Assembly (NCBI GenBank): GCA_021773055.1 | Contig: JAJFKV010000015.1 | Location: 1-64,000, forward strand | Source of the DNA: Woeseiaceae bacterium | GTDB taxonomy: Bacteria > Pseudomonadota > Gammaproteobacteria > Steroidobacterales > Woeseiaceae | Length of the DNA stretch: 64,000 nt | Reading direction: 5' to 3' | Shown here: one piece after another, positions 52,136 to 62,421 of the stretch | How positions within the stretch are numbered: the stretch's first letter is position 1 | Layout: each line of letters starts with the position of its first letter | Made by a program: the position numbers and the translations under genes | The notes under the pieces: model-generated | The model's input: the letters and a program-made list of their open reading frames with translations, nothing else | What the model was told of the DNA's origin: nothing | Database searches by the model: none

Positions 52136-52663
52136 CTAGTGATCCATCGTGAGTGAGTCTTCGAGAAACTCCACCTCACGAGCCGCGCGGCGCGTTAACA
52201 ATGTGACAAGCAATACACCCGAAAGTGCACCTACCATCCCGGCCATCGTCGGTACAGTTGCCTGCGATACGCCAGCAGCCATTGCGCGAACATTGCCTGA
52301 GCCAGAAACAGCCATGACCTGAAACACACTGATCATGCCCGTAACCGTGCCAAGCAACCCGAGCAACGGACACAGCGCGACAAAAGTCTGAATAAGAGCA
52401 ATGCCCTTGTTGGTCGCTTCGCTAAACTGCGAAATCACTAACTCGCGAATCTGGTGTGCGTTCCAGGATTTTCGTTCCTGTCTCATCTCCCAGCTGTCAT
52501 GAATCTCTTTCGACATTTGTTTCATCGACGAGCGGAAATACATAATCCGCTCAACGATGAGAACCCACATCAGAAAGATCACGACGGCGATACTTTTCAG
52601 CACAACACCGCCGAGATTCATGAAATCGCGTATGGCCTCAAAACTGTCAATAAGCCAATACAT
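52136..52663 (-). CDS. exbB: ExbB/TolQ-family proton channel protein
   Basis: The 175-residue protein has three membrane helices: a first (GGVVLKSIAVVIFLMWVLIVERI), then IALIQTFVALCPLLGLLGTVTGMISVFQVM, and VPTMAGMVGALSGVLLVTLL. The GLLGTVTGM motif is the family hallmark. It forms the proton channel with ExbD. The C-terminal cytoplasmic tail is short. It is downstream of the longer ExbB-like gene. Confidence 0.92.
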   Translation of the reverse strand: MYWLIDSFEAIRDFMNLGGVVLKSIAVVIFLMWVLIVERIMYFRSSMKQMSKEIHDSWEMRQERKSWNAHQIRELVISQFSEATNKGIALIQTFVALCPLLGLLGTVTGMISVFQVMAVSGSGNVRAMAAGVSQATVPTMAGMVGALSGVLLVTLLTRRAAREVEFLEDSLTMDH

Positions 52664-52680
52664 GATTACTCCTTTCGGCC

Positions 52681-54048
52681 TCAGCCATTACGCTCCGAGT
52701 GCTGGGCAACAATACCGGCGCTCTGAGATTGGAGGATGTTGATGATCTTGCGACTCTGGCCGCTAACAACCGTGTGCAGCAGTACCATCGGAATGGCAAC
52801 AACCAGACCCAGAACCGTTGTCATCAAAGCTTGGGAGATACCACCAGCCATCATCTTCGGGTCGCCTGCGCCGTACAGCGTGATGACCTGGAAGGTCTTG
52901 ATCATGCCGGTTACGGTACCGAGTAGCCCCATGAGAGGTGCCACCGCGGACACAACCTTGATGAAGAGCAAACCCTTTGTGAGCCCGGGCATTTCCTTAA
53001 GCGCCGCCTCACTAAGTTTGAGCTCAACTGTCTCGGTATCCGCCCCGCGATTACTTTCGTAAGCGGCTAGAACACGACCCAGTGGATTGTCGGTGCTGGC
53101 TGTTTCACGTTTGAGCTGAGCCGTAACCCTGCGGCTGTCGCCTGTAAGACCGAACCAACGCCAGACAGCGATCAGCAGTCCTACAATACCCAGTGCAATA
53201 ATGCAGTAACCAACGATGCCACCCTGTTCGATGCGATCAGAGATGGTCGGAGATTCAACCAACAAGCCCAAAATTGTGCCACGGGTCACGTCAACACCAA
53301 AAGTAACGCTGCCGCTTTCGGCGTCCATTAAGTCACCGGTTGTGCCGGTGTAACGAGACTCAGGCTGGCGAGCCAGCTCCGTAACTGTGCCTTCTTTGGA
53401 ATCGTGCTTGAGGTAGCCGTTCTCATTAATAATATTGAACGACCCAACCCGGATAATCTCCATCTCCTCTTGCTGTCCGTCAGCTTTTGTAACGATATTG
53501 GTGAAACGAACTACGCGTCCGGACTCAACAATTTCCTTTTGCAACATACCCCAAAGGCGTTCGATGTCTTCAATCGATGCAAGGCTGCTGGCGCCGGCCA
53601 TCTTGCTGCCGAGTTCAACCAGGAATTCGCCACGATTCGGATACTGGATGTTCGTCAACGATGTATTGAATGCACCCTGCGTGTCCCCAGACACCGTCTG
53701 CAGCACACCGAACAGCTCTTTTAATGCACCCAGTCTCTCGTCCAGAGCCTGCCGCGCCGTTATGATGCGCTGCTGGTTGTCTTCGAACTGTTGTTCGAGC
53801 TGTGCACTGACGTTTTCCTGGCGCGTGCGCTCTGCACGGGCCTGGTTTAACAGTGACTGCTGACGGTTCTTGGCTTGTGCGAAAGCCGCTTCGCGCTGGC
53901 GAGCCTCTTGTGAGTCGCGTGCCTGTCCTTGTTCGATCAGGCGCAGGAGGTCGGACATACTACGAGCGTCATCTCCGCTCTGGGCGTTTGCCGTTGTCAT
54001 TCCGAAACATAGCAGTCCGGCGGCAATTATTAGTGTCAAGCGTTTCAT
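52681..54048 (-). CDS. TtpC-like ExbB/MotA protein with periplasmic coiled-coil domain
   Basis: The 455-residue protein has a signal peptide (MKRLTLIIAAGLLCFGMTTANAQ), then a long periplasmic coiled coil (about residues 30-110, Gln/Arg/Glu rich) and a globular part. The C-terminal ExbB module has three membrane helices (GYCIIALGIVGLLIAVW, VSAVAPLMGLLGTVTGMI, LMTTVLGLVVAIPMVLLHTVVS). This matches TtpC of Vibrio TonB2 systems, which is needed for TonB2 but not TonB1 function. It is directly after the DUF3450 gene. Confidence 0.88.
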   Translation of the reverse strand: MKRLTLIIAAGLLCFGMTTANAQSGDDARSMSDLLRLIEQGQARDSQEARQREAAFAQAKNRQQSLLNQARAERTRQENVSAQLEQQFEDNQQRIITARQALDERLGALKELFGVLQTVSGDTQGAFNTSLTNIQYPNRGEFLVELGSKMAGASSLASIEDIERLWGMLQKEIVESGRVVRFTNIVTKADGQQEEMEIIRVGSFNIINENGYLKHDSKEGTVTELARQPESRYTGTTGDLMDAESGSVTFGVDVTRGTILGLLVESPTISDRIEQGGIVGYCIIALGIVGLLIAVWRWFGLTGDSRRVTAQLKRETASTDNPLGRVLAAYESNRGADTETVELKLSEAALKEMPGLTKGLLFIKVVSAVAPLMGLLGTVTGMIKTFQVITLYGAGDPKMMAGGISQALMTTVLGLVVAIPMVLLHTVVSGQSRKIINILQSQSAGIVAQHSERNG

Positions 54049-54828
54049 TTATGATGCCTCCGCTGCGGATACCGGGATAATGATGAGCTCCGGCGCAATC
54101 AACTGGCGGGCCATACGCAGACCCTTACGAATTTCGTTGCGTGACGAATCGTCAATGACCCATTCTCGCGCTTCGTTGTCCCAACGACCGGTAACCCTTG
54201 CGTCATCCGACTGGAAGTACAGTCCGATTCGACCGATTCGAAGCATGTTAAATGAACGGGTCTGACCGTCTAACGTCAGCGACTGCGTGAAATGCTCCGA
54301 AGTCCAGCCGAATTCGTTCTCGATCTGGTAGGCCTCCATGACCTTGCGGAATTTCTCCGCGACGGAAACATCTGAACGCTCCATGATGTCTTTCAGGTCG
54401 TTCACGCGGCCCACGCGCTCATCCATAAGAAATGGCACGTCGAGTTTGACGGACTGCTCGAGCCCATCAATCATTCGTTCCATCAAAGGGAAGATCTGGC
54501 GATTGATGACATCAACCTGATCCATGGACAGTCCAATGTCTTCCAACGTGGCCAGTTGACCTTCAACCTGCGCCCTCATCAGGCGGTTGTAGACTTTGAG
54601 TCCGTCAATTTCTTTGTTTACAGCCCTGTACGTATCTTCCAGTGAACGCGTATTTTCAACAACACCGTTGATACGTTCCTGAGATTGTTGTGCCAGATTC
54701 AACCGACGTTGATCAGCTTGAAGTACCTGATCGACGGACTGGGCGAAAACGCTGCCGGAAATTGCGATAACCGTAGTTGCGAAAAACGCAGCGGTTAGGC
54801 GCCGACTGCTGCTATTGCACCGTTTCAT
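54049..54828 (-). CDS. DUF3450-family periplasmic protein
   Basis: The 259-residue protein has a signal peptide (FFATTVIAISGSVFAQ) and a helical N-terminal half (coiled coil, about residues 30-100). A C-terminal beta region includes LRIGRIGLYFQSDDARVTGRW. DUF3450 proteins stand at the head of TtpC-ExbB-ExbD-TonB operons; the role is unknown. It is the first gene of the operon; the promoter must lie in the 54829-55380 gap. Confidence 0.85.
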   Translation of the reverse strand: MKRCNSSSRRLTAAFFATTVIAISGSVFAQSVDQVLQADQRRLNLAQQSQERINGVVENTRSLEDTYRAVNKEIDGLKVYNRLMRAQVEGQLATLEDIGLSMDQVDVINRQIFPLMERMIDGLEQSVKLDVPFLMDERVGRVNDLKDIMERSDVSVAEKFRKVMEAYQIENEFGWTSEHFTQSLTLDGQTRSFNMLRIGRIGLYFQSDDARVTGRWDNEAREWVIDDSSRNEIRKGLRMARQLIAPELIIIPVSAAEAS

Positions 54829-55381
54829 GGACGCTCCTTAAAGGTCATAATTATTTTAGTTAATTTATAGGAGAGGGATGCAACGTATCCGTTGAATACA
54901 TGCACAAATGTAAACCGGAAATGCTGAATGCATCTCCAATTGCGCACGCGGCCCTCTCCACCTACGCCGCGCGGCGTTAAACTATTGGAACCCCTTCTTA
55001 TCTCTATTTTATTTGGCATACCCAGAAGTACCGTCTGAGAATTCCCGCCTTTTGTTCCTTTTGTTCCTTTTGTTTCTTCAGGTCCCCGTAACTCTGAGGG
55101 CAAGAGTAACACATGGTTTGTATATCGCCAGCCCAACAACCACATAAGATTTATGACTTCTGAAACAACAATAAGTGCATATCAATGTCCCTTGTTGCGC
55201 CAGCCTGAGTATCTACTTCCAGGTCGACCAATGACAAGTCTTCCAGATCTTTTTGTGCGCGCTATATATAAGCGTCAACATCACAGGTGGTCAAAACCAA
55301 AAAACTAACGTGGTTTTAATAGCTTACGCTCAATAGTTAATGTTATAAATTTAGTAACACGCGTAACCGATTAAGCAATGG
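54829..55381. other. Long non-coding gap holding a repeat and a palindrome
   Basis: No convincing gene is seen in these 550 bases; an antisense frame here has poor composition. The gap holds three exact tandem 9-base units (55048-55074) and a 14-bp palindrome ACGCCGCGCGGCGT (54964-54977). It must contain the promoter of the DUF3450/TonB operon on the minus strand. Confidence 0.6.
55048..55074. repeat. Tandem 9-bp repeat, three copies
   Basis: CCTTTTGTT occurs three times in a row at 55048-55056, 55057-55065 and 55066-55074. It lies about 220 bases upstream of the DUF3450 start, where copy-number change could alter expression. Confidence 0.85.
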
Positions 55382-55410
55382 TTGACAACTTTCATCGCTT
55401 ACAACATGAT
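55382..55410 (+). promoter_or_regulatory. Probable promoter of the ilvC-leuACDB operon
   Basis: A perfect -35 hexamer TTGACA (55382-55387) is followed after 17 bases by CATGAT (55405-55410), four of six matches to TATAAT. Transcription would start about 55417, almost at the ATG of the leader peptide (55419), which would then be translated from a leaderless or near-leaderless mRNA. Confidence 0.55.
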
Positions 55411-55418
55411 TCGGCGCT

Positions 55419-55493
55419 ATGACTGCCACAGAAAACAATCTGCAACTTTCGCTTCGACTTTCTTTGCTTCTCCTTGGGAGACAGAGCGGGTAG
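55419..55493 (+). CDS. leuL: Leucine-rich leader peptide of the ilvC-leu operon
   Basis: This 24-codon frame begins ATG ACT GCC and ends in TAG. Codons 8 to 19 include eight leucines (CTG, five CTT, one TTG, one CTC), which is exceptional. The tail is GRQSG. Such peptides make ribosomes stall when charged Leu-tRNA is low. A terminator hairpin follows 28 bases after the stop and ilvC starts at 55585, so this is the sensing part of an attenuator. There is no clear Shine-Dalgarno; the promoter above suggests leaderless translation. The leu attenuator type is well known in gammaproteobacteria. Confidence 0.78.
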   Translation: MTATENNLQLSLRLSLLLLGRQSG

Positions 55494-55555
55494 CGCGTAT
55501 CCAGTCACCGGACACCGTATACCCCGCATCCAACAAGGATAGTGGGGTTTTTTTT
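55485..55555 (+). terminator. Transcription attenuator ahead of ilvC
   Basis: The terminator is ACCCC...ATCC (55521-55531) pairing with GGAT...GGGGT (55537-55548) across AACAA, with a small internal loop, followed by eight T (55548-55555). Upstream, GCGGGTA (55486-55492, overlapping the leader stop) can pair with TACCCCGC (55520-55527) with one bulged base, which would break the terminator: an antiterminator. TATCC (55498-55502) can also pair with GGATA (55537-55541). This is the logic of leucine-controlled attenuation. Confidence 0.78.
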
Positions 55556-55584
55556 AGCTTTGTATCAAGACCTAGAGACCAACC

Positions 55585-56571
55585 ATGCAAATGTACTCAG
55601 AATCAGATGTCGATATTTCCTGCCTGATTGACCGTCAGGTAACCGTTCTCGGCTACGGCAGCCAGGGACGAGCACATGCGTTAAACCTCAAAGACAGTGG
55701 CTTTAACGTCGTTGTAGGACTGCGCGCCAGTGGTGCGAGCTGGGCCAAGGCGCAAGCCGATGGGCTGACGGTTCAGGAGCCCAACGAAGCTGTAAGAGGC
55801 GCCGCAATCGTTATGTTCCTGACGCCGGACATGGTTCAGAAGAGTCTGTACCAGTCGGTTGTCGACGATATTGGTGACGGAGCCTTGCTGCTGTTCGCAC
55901 ACGGTTTCGCCATTCACTACAAGCAGGTCGAGCCGCGTTCTGATCTCGACGTGGCATTGATCGCACCAAAAGGTCCTGGTGGGCTGGTGCGGCGGCAATA
56001 TGAGGAAGGTCATGGCGTGCCCTGCCTCGTCGCGGTGAATCAGGACTCGACCGGCAACGCATTGAAGACTGCGCTGGCGTATGCGGCTGGTATTGGCGGA
56101 GCGCGCGCCGGGGTCATCGAAACGACCTTCGCCGAGGAAACCGAAACAGACTTGTTCGGTGAGCAAGCAGTACTTTGCGGCGGCGCGACCGAATTGATTG
56201 TCGCGGGCTTTGAGACTCTGGTTGAAGCAGGCTATCAACCCGAAGTGGCCTATTACGAAGTCATGCACGAGCTGAAACTGATCGTTGACCTGTTGCATGA
56301 AGGCGGCTTGCGCAAGATGCACAAGTTCATCAGCGATACAGCAGCCTGGGGCGACATGATCAGCGGTCCGCGTGTTGTTGACGAAGCGTCACGTGCTGCG
56401 ATGAAAGCAATATTGACTGACATTCAGGACGGCACATTCGCACGCAACTGGATTGCTGAAAATGAAAATGGCATGCCGGAGTTCAAACGCATGATGCAGG
56501 CCGACCTGGAACACCCAATCGAGCAGGTCGGCGCCGATTTGCGCGGCCGTATGGATTGGCTGGAAGAATAA
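55585..56571 (+). CDS. ilvC: Ketol-acid reductoisomerase
   Basis: IlvC converts acetolactate and acetohydroxybutyrate to dihydroxy acids in valine, leucine and isoleucine synthesis. The 328-residue class I enzyme has the NADPH loop [36 protein letters not shown], and magnesium ligands in [17 protein letters not shown] and [18 protein letters not shown]. It is first in an operon with leuACDB, under the leucine attenuator. The acetolactate synthase and IlvD genes are not present here. Confidence 0.95.
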   Translation: MQMYSESDVDISCLIDRQVTVLGYGSQGRAHALNLKDSGFNVVVGLRASGASWAKAQADGLTVQEPNEAVRGAAIVMFLTPDMVQKSLYQSVVDDIGDGALLLFAHGFAIHYKQVEPRSDLDVALIAPKGPGGLVRRQYEEGHGVPCLVAVNQDSTGNALKTALAYAAGIGGARAGVIETTFAEETETDLFGEQAVLCGGATELIVAGFETLVEAGYQPEVAYYEVMHELKLIVDLLHEGGLRKMHKFISDTAAWGDMISGPRVVDEASRAAMKAILTDIQDGTFARNWIAENENGMPEFKRMMQADLEHPIEQVGADLRGRMDWLEE

Positions 56572-56588
56572 ACGAGAGGATAGGAAAA

Positions 56589-58166
56589 ATGTCTGACGCA
56601 AGCTCAGAAAACAGAATACGCATATTTGACACCACGTTACGTGACGGGGAGCAAGCTCCAGGCTGCAGCATGACGCTCAGCGAAAAGCTTCGTGTTGCAA
56701 AAGCGCTTTCTGAGCTTAATGTCGACATTATCGAAGCCGGTTTTCCCGCCGCGTCCCCGGGCGATTTTGAATCCGTAAAAGCCATCGCGGACAACAACTT
56801 CGGCCCTGTCATTTGCGGATTGGCGCGTTGCAATGCCGCGGATATCGAAAAGGTCTACGAGTCGGTCAAAGGCGCCGACAATCATCGTATTCACGTATTC
56901 GTTGCGACCAGCGCAATCCATCGTGAGCACAAGCTGAAGATGGCCAAGGAAGAGATCATCAAGAGCGCCGTTGGCGCGATTGAGATGGCACGTGAATTAT
57001 GCGATGACGTCGAGTTTTCACCGGAAGACGCGTCCCGAACCGAGCTTTCCTACCTCGCAGAAGTTGTTTCAGCCGCCATTGAAGCCGGTGCAACCACGGT
57101 CAATGTGCCGGATACGGTTGGCTACACTGTGCCCGCCGAATTCGATCGTTTGTTTTGCTATCTGAAGGAACACGTTGCTCGAATCAATGAAGTTACCCTC
57201 AGCGTGCATTGCCACAATGACCTCGGAATGGCTGTTGCAAACAGCCTGGCAGCGGTCGGCGCTGGCGCGCGGCAAATAGAGTGTACGATCAACGGAATTG
57301 GCGAACGCGCCGGAAACTGCAGCCTGGAAGAGGTCGTAATGGCCGTCAAGACACGTGCGGAATTTTTTGGGCTCGACACCGGTGTCGATACGACTCGCCT
57401 GTATCCGACTTCGCGCCTGGTCTCGAACATCACCGGTATGCACCCTCCTCGCAACAAGGCAATTGTTGGTGAGAATGCTTTTGCTCATGAAGCGGGAATT
57501 CACCAGCACGGCATGCTTCAACATGCTTCTACCTACGAGATTATGCGGCCTGAAGACGTCGGTCTGAGTAAGTCCAACCTGGTTCTTGGCAAGCACAGTG
57601 GGCGCCATGCGTTCCGCGATCGCGTGAAGGAGCTTGGCTTTGACCTCGATGATTTCGAAACCAATCGTGCTTTTAAGGAGTTCAAGAAACTGGCGGACAA
57701 GAAAAAGGACGTATACGACGGCGATATTGAATCGATCATTATGAATGCCGGAAGTTTGTCCTCCGGGCCGTGGACATTGAAGTCGCTGGAGGTGCAAACC
57801 CACACCGATGAGCCAGCTACCGCAACTGTCACTCTGATAGGTGAAGACGGTGTAGAAGTATCGCAATCCGCTCGCGGTGATGGCCCGGTGGCCGCTTCAT
57901 TTCAGGCGCTTGAGACGGCAACCGGCGTTGCCATGGTATTGCGCAACTTTGAACTGCACAGTGCGTCAATTGGCGAAGATGCTCAGGGTGAAGTTACAGT
58001 TACCGTGGAGATCGAAAACAAGAGCTACCGTGGCAGAGGTGCCAGCGTCGATATTGTTGAAGCCGGCTGTCGTGCCTGCCTCGAAGTTATGAATCGGACG
58101 CTGCGTCGTCGCGAACGTGGCGAAGTTACGGCGCATGACGCTGTAACAAGTCACGCAACCATTTAA
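56589..58166 (+). CDS. leuA: 2-isopropylmalate synthase
   Basis: LeuA makes the first dedicated intermediate of leucine synthesis. The start is ATG 56589 with GAGGATAGG upstream; the longer frame to 56556 is rejected. The 525-residue protein has the TIM barrel ([55 protein letters not shown]) and the C-terminal regulatory domain (about 400-525) that binds leucine for feedback inhibition. It is 18 bases after ilvC. Confidence 0.95.
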   Translation: MSDASSENRIRIFDTTLRDGEQAPGCSMTLSEKLRVAKALSELNVDIIEAGFPAASPGDFESVKAIADNNFGPVICGLARCNAADIEKVYESVKGADNHRIHVFVATSAIHREHKLKMAKEEIIKSAVGAIEMARELCDDVEFSPEDASRTELSYLAEVVSAAIEAGATTVNVPDTVGYTVPAEFDRLFCYLKEHVARINEVTLSVHCHNDLGMAVANSLAAVGAGARQIECTINGIGERAGNCSLEEVVMAVKTRAEFFGLDTGVDTTRLYPTSRLVSNITGMHPPRNKAIVGENAFAHEAGIHQHGMLQHASTYEIMRPEDVGLSKSNLVLGKHSGRHAFRDRVKELGFDLDDFETNRAFKEFKKLADKKKDVYDGDIESIIMNAGSLSSGPWTLKSLEVQTHTDEPATATVTLIGEDGVEVSQSARGDGPVAASFQALETATGVAMVLRNFELHSASIGEDAQGEVTVTVEIENKSYRGRGASVDIVEAGCRACLEVMNRTLRRRERGEVTAHDAVTSHATI

Positions 58167-58182
58167 TTTATCGGGAATCCCT

Positions 58183-59583
58183 GTGAGCAATCCACGCACC
58201 CTTTTCGAAAAGGTCTGGGCGGACCATATTGTGGTCGAAGAGACACCCGAAACGCCTGCAGTGCTCTACATAGACCTGCATATCATCCACGAGGTCACGA
58301 CGCCGCAAGCGTTCTCTATACTGCGAGAAAACGATCTGCCTGTAATAAGGCCGGACCTGACCTTACCAACGCTGGATCACTCAACACCAACCAGCCCGGT
58401 ATCGACGTTCAAAGACTTGCTGGTTGCCGGTGAAGGGGCAGCGAACCAGGTTCGACAAATGCAGCAGAACTGCGAAGAATTCGGGCTTGATTTGCTCGGC
58501 TACGGCAGTGGGCAACGCGGAATTGTACATGTCATCGGGCCGGAGCTGGGCGCGACGCAACCGGGCAAGACCATCGTTTGCGGTGATAGTCATTCCAGCA
58601 CTCATGGTGCATTCGGTGCCCTCGCCTTTGGTATCGGTACGACGGAGGTCGGGCACGTTCTCGCGACACAGTGCCTGCTGCAACGCAAACCGAAAACACT
58701 TGAGATCAATATTGACAGTCAATTACCTGCCGGGGTCACAGCGAAAGACCTGATTCTGGCCATCATCGGCAAAATCGGCGTAAACGGCGGCACTGGCCAC
58801 ATTATCGAATACCGGGGTGCGGCGATAACTGCGATGGACATGGAGAGTCGTATGACGATCTGCAATATGTCTATCGAAGCTGGTGCGCGCGCTGGAATGA
58901 TTGCTCCCGATGAGACCACATTCGAATACTTGCGCGGGCGTCCGCGCGCACCAAAGGGCGATGATTGGGACAAGGCTGTCGAACGTTGGCGGCAACTTCA
59001 ATCAGACGAAGGTGCCCGCTTTGACCGGTCCGTTTCCCTGGACGCCAGCACATTGCAGCCCATGGTGACTTTTGGCACCAATCCAGGGATGGTGGTCGGC
59101 ATTAACGACCCGGTCCCCTCAGGCAGCGACGCAAGTTTCCAGAAAGCGCTCGACTATATGCAGGTCGAGTCGGGAAAACCGATGACAAAGAACTCGGTCG
59201 ATATCGTTTTCGTTGGCAGCTGCACAAACGGGCGTATCTCCGACATTGAAGAAGTGGCACGAATTCTCAAGGGACGCAAAGTAGCGGAAAGCGTTCGCAT
59301 GATGGTTGTACCTGGATCCGAACAGGTGAAAAGAGATGCGGAAGAGCGCGGCCTTGATCGGATCATTACAGAGGCCGGCGCAGAATGGCGTGAAGCGGGT
59401 TGCTCGATGTGCATTGGCATGAACGGCGACATCGCGCAGCCGGGGCAACTCACGGTCAGCACCAGTAACCGCAATTTCGAAGGCCGCCAGGGGGTTGGCG
59501 CCCGAACCGTGCTGGCGAGTCCGGCAACGGCCGCCGCGTCTGCTATCGCCGGCCTGGTCGCAGACCCGAGGATCTATTCATGA
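58183..59583 (+). CDS. leuC: 3-isopropylmalate dehydratase large subunit
   Basis: LeuC with LeuD isomerises 2- to 3-isopropylmalate. The 466-residue aconitase-type protein starts at GTG 58183. The [4Fe-4S] ligands are in [16 protein letters not shown] and [11 protein letters not shown], and the substrate region reads [30 protein letters not shown]. It overlaps leuD at its stop by 4 bases. Confidence 0.96.
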   Translation: MSNPRTLFEKVWADHIVVEETPETPAVLYIDLHIIHEVTTPQAFSILRENDLPVIRPDLTLPTLDHSTPTSPVSTFKDLLVAGEGAANQVRQMQQNCEEFGLDLLGYGSGQRGIVHVIGPELGATQPGKTIVCGDSHSSTHGAFGALAFGIGTTEVGHVLATQCLLQRKPKTLEINIDSQLPAGVTAKDLILAIIGKIGVNGGTGHIIEYRGAAITAMDMESRMTICNMSIEAGARAGMIAPDETTFEYLRGRPRAPKGDDWDKAVERWRQLQSDEGARFDRSVSLDASTLQPMVTFGTNPGMVVGINDPVPSGSDASFQKALDYMQVESGKPMTKNSVDIVFVGSCTNGRISDIEEVARILKGRKVAESVRMMVVPGSEQVKRDAEERGLDRIITEAGAEWREAGCSMCIGMNGDIAQPGQLTVSTSNRNFEGRQGVGARTVLASPATAAASAIAGLVADPRIYS

Positions 59584-60164
59584 AGCCGGTTAAGATCGTC
59601 CGGTCACGAACCGTTGTACTGCCGACGACGGATATCGATACGGACCAGATAATCTCGGCAAGATTTCTGACAACCACATCTCGCGAAGGGCTGGGCCAGC
59701 ACGTTTTTTACGACCTGCGCTACGACTCCGATGGCAACGAAAAACCTGATTTTGTACTCAACAAGCCCGAATCGGAAGGCTGTCGAATTCTCGTTGGCGG
59801 CAATAACTTCGGCTGTGGCTCATCCCGTGAGCATGCACCCTGGGCTCTGCTGGATTACGGCTTCACGGCCGTTATTTCGACCGAGATCGCCGATATCTTC
59901 CGTAACAACTCACTCAAGAACGGACTGCTAGCCATTGTGGTCGACGCGCAGACGCAAGAGTGGCTGCTCGATAATCCGGGGGCCGACGTTCGCATTGATG
60001 TTGAGGCCGCGACGCTTACCCTTCCCGATGAAACGGTCGTCGGGTTTCCAATCGACAGTTTCGCGCAGCATTGCCTGATTGAGGGCATCGATCAATTGGG
60101 CTTCCTGCAACGCTTAGCTCCCAGCATAAAGTCCTATGAGGAGAATCGCAGTTGGAAGCCGTAA
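59580..60164 (+). CDS. leuD: 3-isopropylmalate dehydratase small subunit
   Basis: The 194-residue swivel domain pairs with LeuC. Typical elements are [43 protein letters not shown] and [17 protein letters not shown]. The ATG overlaps the leuC stop and the end overlaps leuB by 13 bases, so LeuC, LeuD and LeuB are translationally coupled. Confidence 0.95.
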   Translation: MKPVKIVRSRTVVLPTTDIDTDQIISARFLTTTSREGLGQHVFYDLRYDSDGNEKPDFVLNKPESEGCRILVGGNNFGCGSSREHAPWALLDYGFTAVISTEIADIFRNNSLKNGLLAIVVDAQTQEWLLDNPGADVRIDVEAATLTLPDETVVGFPIDSFAQHCLIEGIDQLGFLQRLAPSIKSYEENRSWKP

Positions 60165-61213
60165 TTACACTGTTGCCGGGTGACGGGATTGGGCCCGACG
60201 TTACGCAGTGCGCGCTTGAGGTCCTGGACGCTGTTGCGACCCGATACGACCATCGCTTTACTTTCGATACTCAGCTTATCGGTGGTGCCGCAATTGATAT
60301 GGAAGGCGATCCATTACCGGCGGCGACGATAGCCAGCTGTAAGGGGGCCGATGCGGTTCTCCTGGGTGCTGTGGGTGGCCCGAAGTGGTCAGATCCCAAT
60401 GCGGCTGTCAGACCTGAACAGGGCTTGCTGAAATTGCGATCGGTCCTGGGAGTATTCGCCAATATCCGTCCTGTGAAAATCTACCGGGAGCTGGTTGGTG
60501 CGTCACCACTGCGACCGGAAATTCTTCGGGGCGTTGACATGGTGGTCGTCAGGGAATTGACTGGCGGTATCTATTTCGGTGACAAAACGCGTGACGAAAC
60601 TTCCGCGAGCGACCTGTGCACCTATACGGTCAGCGAAGTCGAACGCATTGTGCGGGTTGCGGCCAAACTTGCAACCGTGCGGCGCGGCAAACTGTGCTCC
60701 GTGGACAAGGCCAATGTGCTTGAGACCTCCCGCTTGTGGCGCGATGTTACGGACCGCCTCATGCCGGCTGAATTTCCTGAAATTGAAGTGGAAACCTTGC
60801 TGGTTGATGCGGCGGCGATGCATTTGTTAAGCCGCCCGGCTGACTTTGATGTGATTGTGACCGAGAACATGTTCGGTGACATATTGACTGACGAAGCGTC
60901 AATGCTGGCAGGCTCACTCGGTATGCTGCCATCGGCGTCGCTGGGCGATACCTCAACCGGTCTTTACGAACCGATCCACGGTTCAGCGCCGGATATTGCC
61001 GGCAAGGGCATTGCCAATCCCTGCGCCGCGATTGCCAGTGCTGCGCTGGCGCTGCGCCACAGTCTGGGGCTTGAGACAGAAGCGCTTGCCATCGAGAGTG
61101 CAATCGCCGCGGCGATTGCTAATGGCGCCAGGACCGTCGACATCGCAACAGCTGGCGACTCACCGGTTTCGACAAGCGAAATGACCGCTGAGATTATTCG
61201 CGGACTGCAATAA
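60152..61213 (+). CDS. leuB: 3-isopropylmalate dehydrogenase
   Basis: LeuB oxidises and decarboxylates 3-isopropylmalate with NAD. The 353-residue enzyme starts at TTG 60152 with GAGGAG upstream (60138-60143). It has [12 protein letters not shown], the arginine substrate loop ([20 protein letters not shown]), [33 protein letters not shown] and the NAD loop [20 protein letters not shown]. It is the last gene of the operon and ends 12 bases from the convergent metB gene. Confidence 0.95.
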   Translation: MEAVITLLPGDGIGPDVTQCALEVLDAVATRYDHRFTFDTQLIGGAAIDMEGDPLPAATIASCKGADAVLLGAVGGPKWSDPNAAVRPEQGLLKLRSVLGVFANIRPVKIYRELVGASPLRPEILRGVDMVVVRELTGGIYFGDKTRDETSASDLCTYTVSEVERIVRVAAKLATVRRGKLCSVDKANVLETSRLWRDVTDRLMPAEFPEIEVETLLVDAAAMHLLSRPADFDVIVTENMFGDILTDEASMLAGSLGMLPSASLGDTSTGLYEPIHGSAPDIAGKGIANPCAAIASAALALRHSLGLETEALAIESAIAAAIANGARTVDIATAGDSPVSTSEMTAEIIRGLQ

Positions 61214-61224
61214 TCGCTGGGCTG

Positions 61225-62421
61225 TTAAGCACACGCAGCAGCAATGGGCGCCACATCCTGCACGCACCGAGCCGCATTCAACGCCTGTAGCAAGTCAGCG
61301 AGTAGATCCTCGCTGCTTTCAAGGCCAACCGACAAGCGAATCAGGTTCTGTCCGATTCCGGCTTTTGCCAGCGCCTCGTCGCAGACTGGCGCATGAGTCA
61401 TCGACGCCGGATGACAAACAAGGCTTTCAACGCCGCCCAGCGACTCTGCCAATGAGAAAAATTTCAAACTGTTGACGAATCTACGTATCTCTTCTTCACC
61501 ACCATTTATCTCAAAACTCACCATGCCGCCGAAGCCGCGCTGCTGGCGCTTCGCTATCTCATGCCCAGGGTGCGATTCAAGTCCAGGATAATAAACCTGA
61601 TCAATGAGTTCGTGCTCGTTAAGTACGTTCGCGATCAGGCTGGCATTTTCCTCATGCTGTCTGATTCGCGGATGCAGGGTACGTATGCCACGCAAGGTCA
61701 GGAAACTGTCAAAAGGCGCCCCCGTAATTCCTATGCAGTTTGCCCAGTATGCAATCTGTTCTGCGAGCTCGTCAGTCGCGGCGACCACGCATCCACCGAC
61801 CACATCACTGTGACCGTTCAGGTACTTGGTCGTCGAATGAATAACCAGATCCGCACCGAATTCAATCGGGTTCTGCAGCGCCGGCGACAGGAACGTGTTG
61901 TCAACAGCCAATAAAGCTCCGGCGTCCTTCGCGATCTGCGAAATCTCCTTGATATCGACTATGCGTAGCAGTGGGTTGGATGGAGTTTCCGCCAGTATGA
62001 TCTTCGGTCCGCACGCTGCCGCCGCCCGTAATGCCGTCGTATTTGTTTGATCTACGAAAAGTACATTGAACAGGCCCTTTTTCGACTGTTGCTCGAAGAG
62101 ACGATAGGTCCCGCCGTAACAATCATGCGGGGCGATGATCGTGTCACCCGGTGACAGCAATTGCGTAAGCACCGTGAGTGCTCCCATACCCGACGCCGTT
62201 ATTGTTGCCCCGGCACCACCTTCAAGCTCGGTGATTGCGTCAGCTAACGCGTCGCGTGTTGGGTTGCCAGAGCGGGTGTAGTCGTATTGCCGTGGCTCAC
62301 CCAGGCCCGCGAACGCGAAGTTCGAGGAAAGGTGTAACGGCGGTACGACAGCACCGTGCTGTGTGTCTGATTCAATAGACGCACGAACAGCTTTGGTCGC
62401 ATTGCTTATTGGGAAAGTCAT
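61225..62421 (-). CDS. metB: Cystathionine gamma-synthase / trans-sulfuration enzyme (MetB type)
   Basis: The 398-residue PLP enzyme starts at ATG 62421 (MTFPISNATKAVRASIESD) with GGAGA upstream; the frame open to 62547 runs into the riboswitch expression platform. It has YDYTRSGNPTRDALADAITELEGG, the PLP Lys in HSTTKYLNGHSDVVGG, and the C-terminal SLGGVESLVCHPASMTHAP. MetB, MetC and MetY cannot be fully separated by eye; the SAM riboswitch upstream and YTRSGNPT favour a methionine-synthesis role, so MetB is the best call. Confidence 0.82.
   Translation of the reverse strand: MTFPISNATKAVRASIESDTQHGAVVPPLHLSSNFAFAGLGEPRQYDYTRSGNPTRDALADAITELEGGAGATITASGMGALTVLTQLLSPGDTIIAPHDCYGGTYRLFEQQSKKGLFNVLFVDQTNTTALRAAAACGPKIILAETPSNPLLRIVDIKEISQIAKDAGALLAVDNTFLSPALQNPIEFGADLVIHSTTKYLNGHSDVVGGCVVAATDELAEQIAYWANCIGITGAPFDSFLTLRGIRTLHPRIRQHEENASLIANVLNEHELIDQVYYPGLESHPGHEIAKRQQRGFGGMVSFEINGGEEEIRRFVNSLKFFSLAESLGGVESLVCHPASMTHAPVCDEALAKAGIGQNLIRLSVGLESSEDLLADLLQALNAARCVQDVAPIAAACA

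Noticed and set aside
55048..55074. CRISPR-like array
   Set aside because: The units are only 9 bases with no spacers; it is a simple tandem repeat.
54825..55145. 106-residue frame upstream of DUF3450 on the minus strand
   Set aside because: Its composition is poor, it contains the tandem 9-mer (KGTKGTKG), and it lacks a ribosome-binding site; it is more likely untranslated leader and promoter DNA.
55382..55627. 81-residue frame across the ilvC leader
   Set aside because: It crosses the terminator and the ilvC start in another frame; the Leu-rich 24-codon frame explains the region better.
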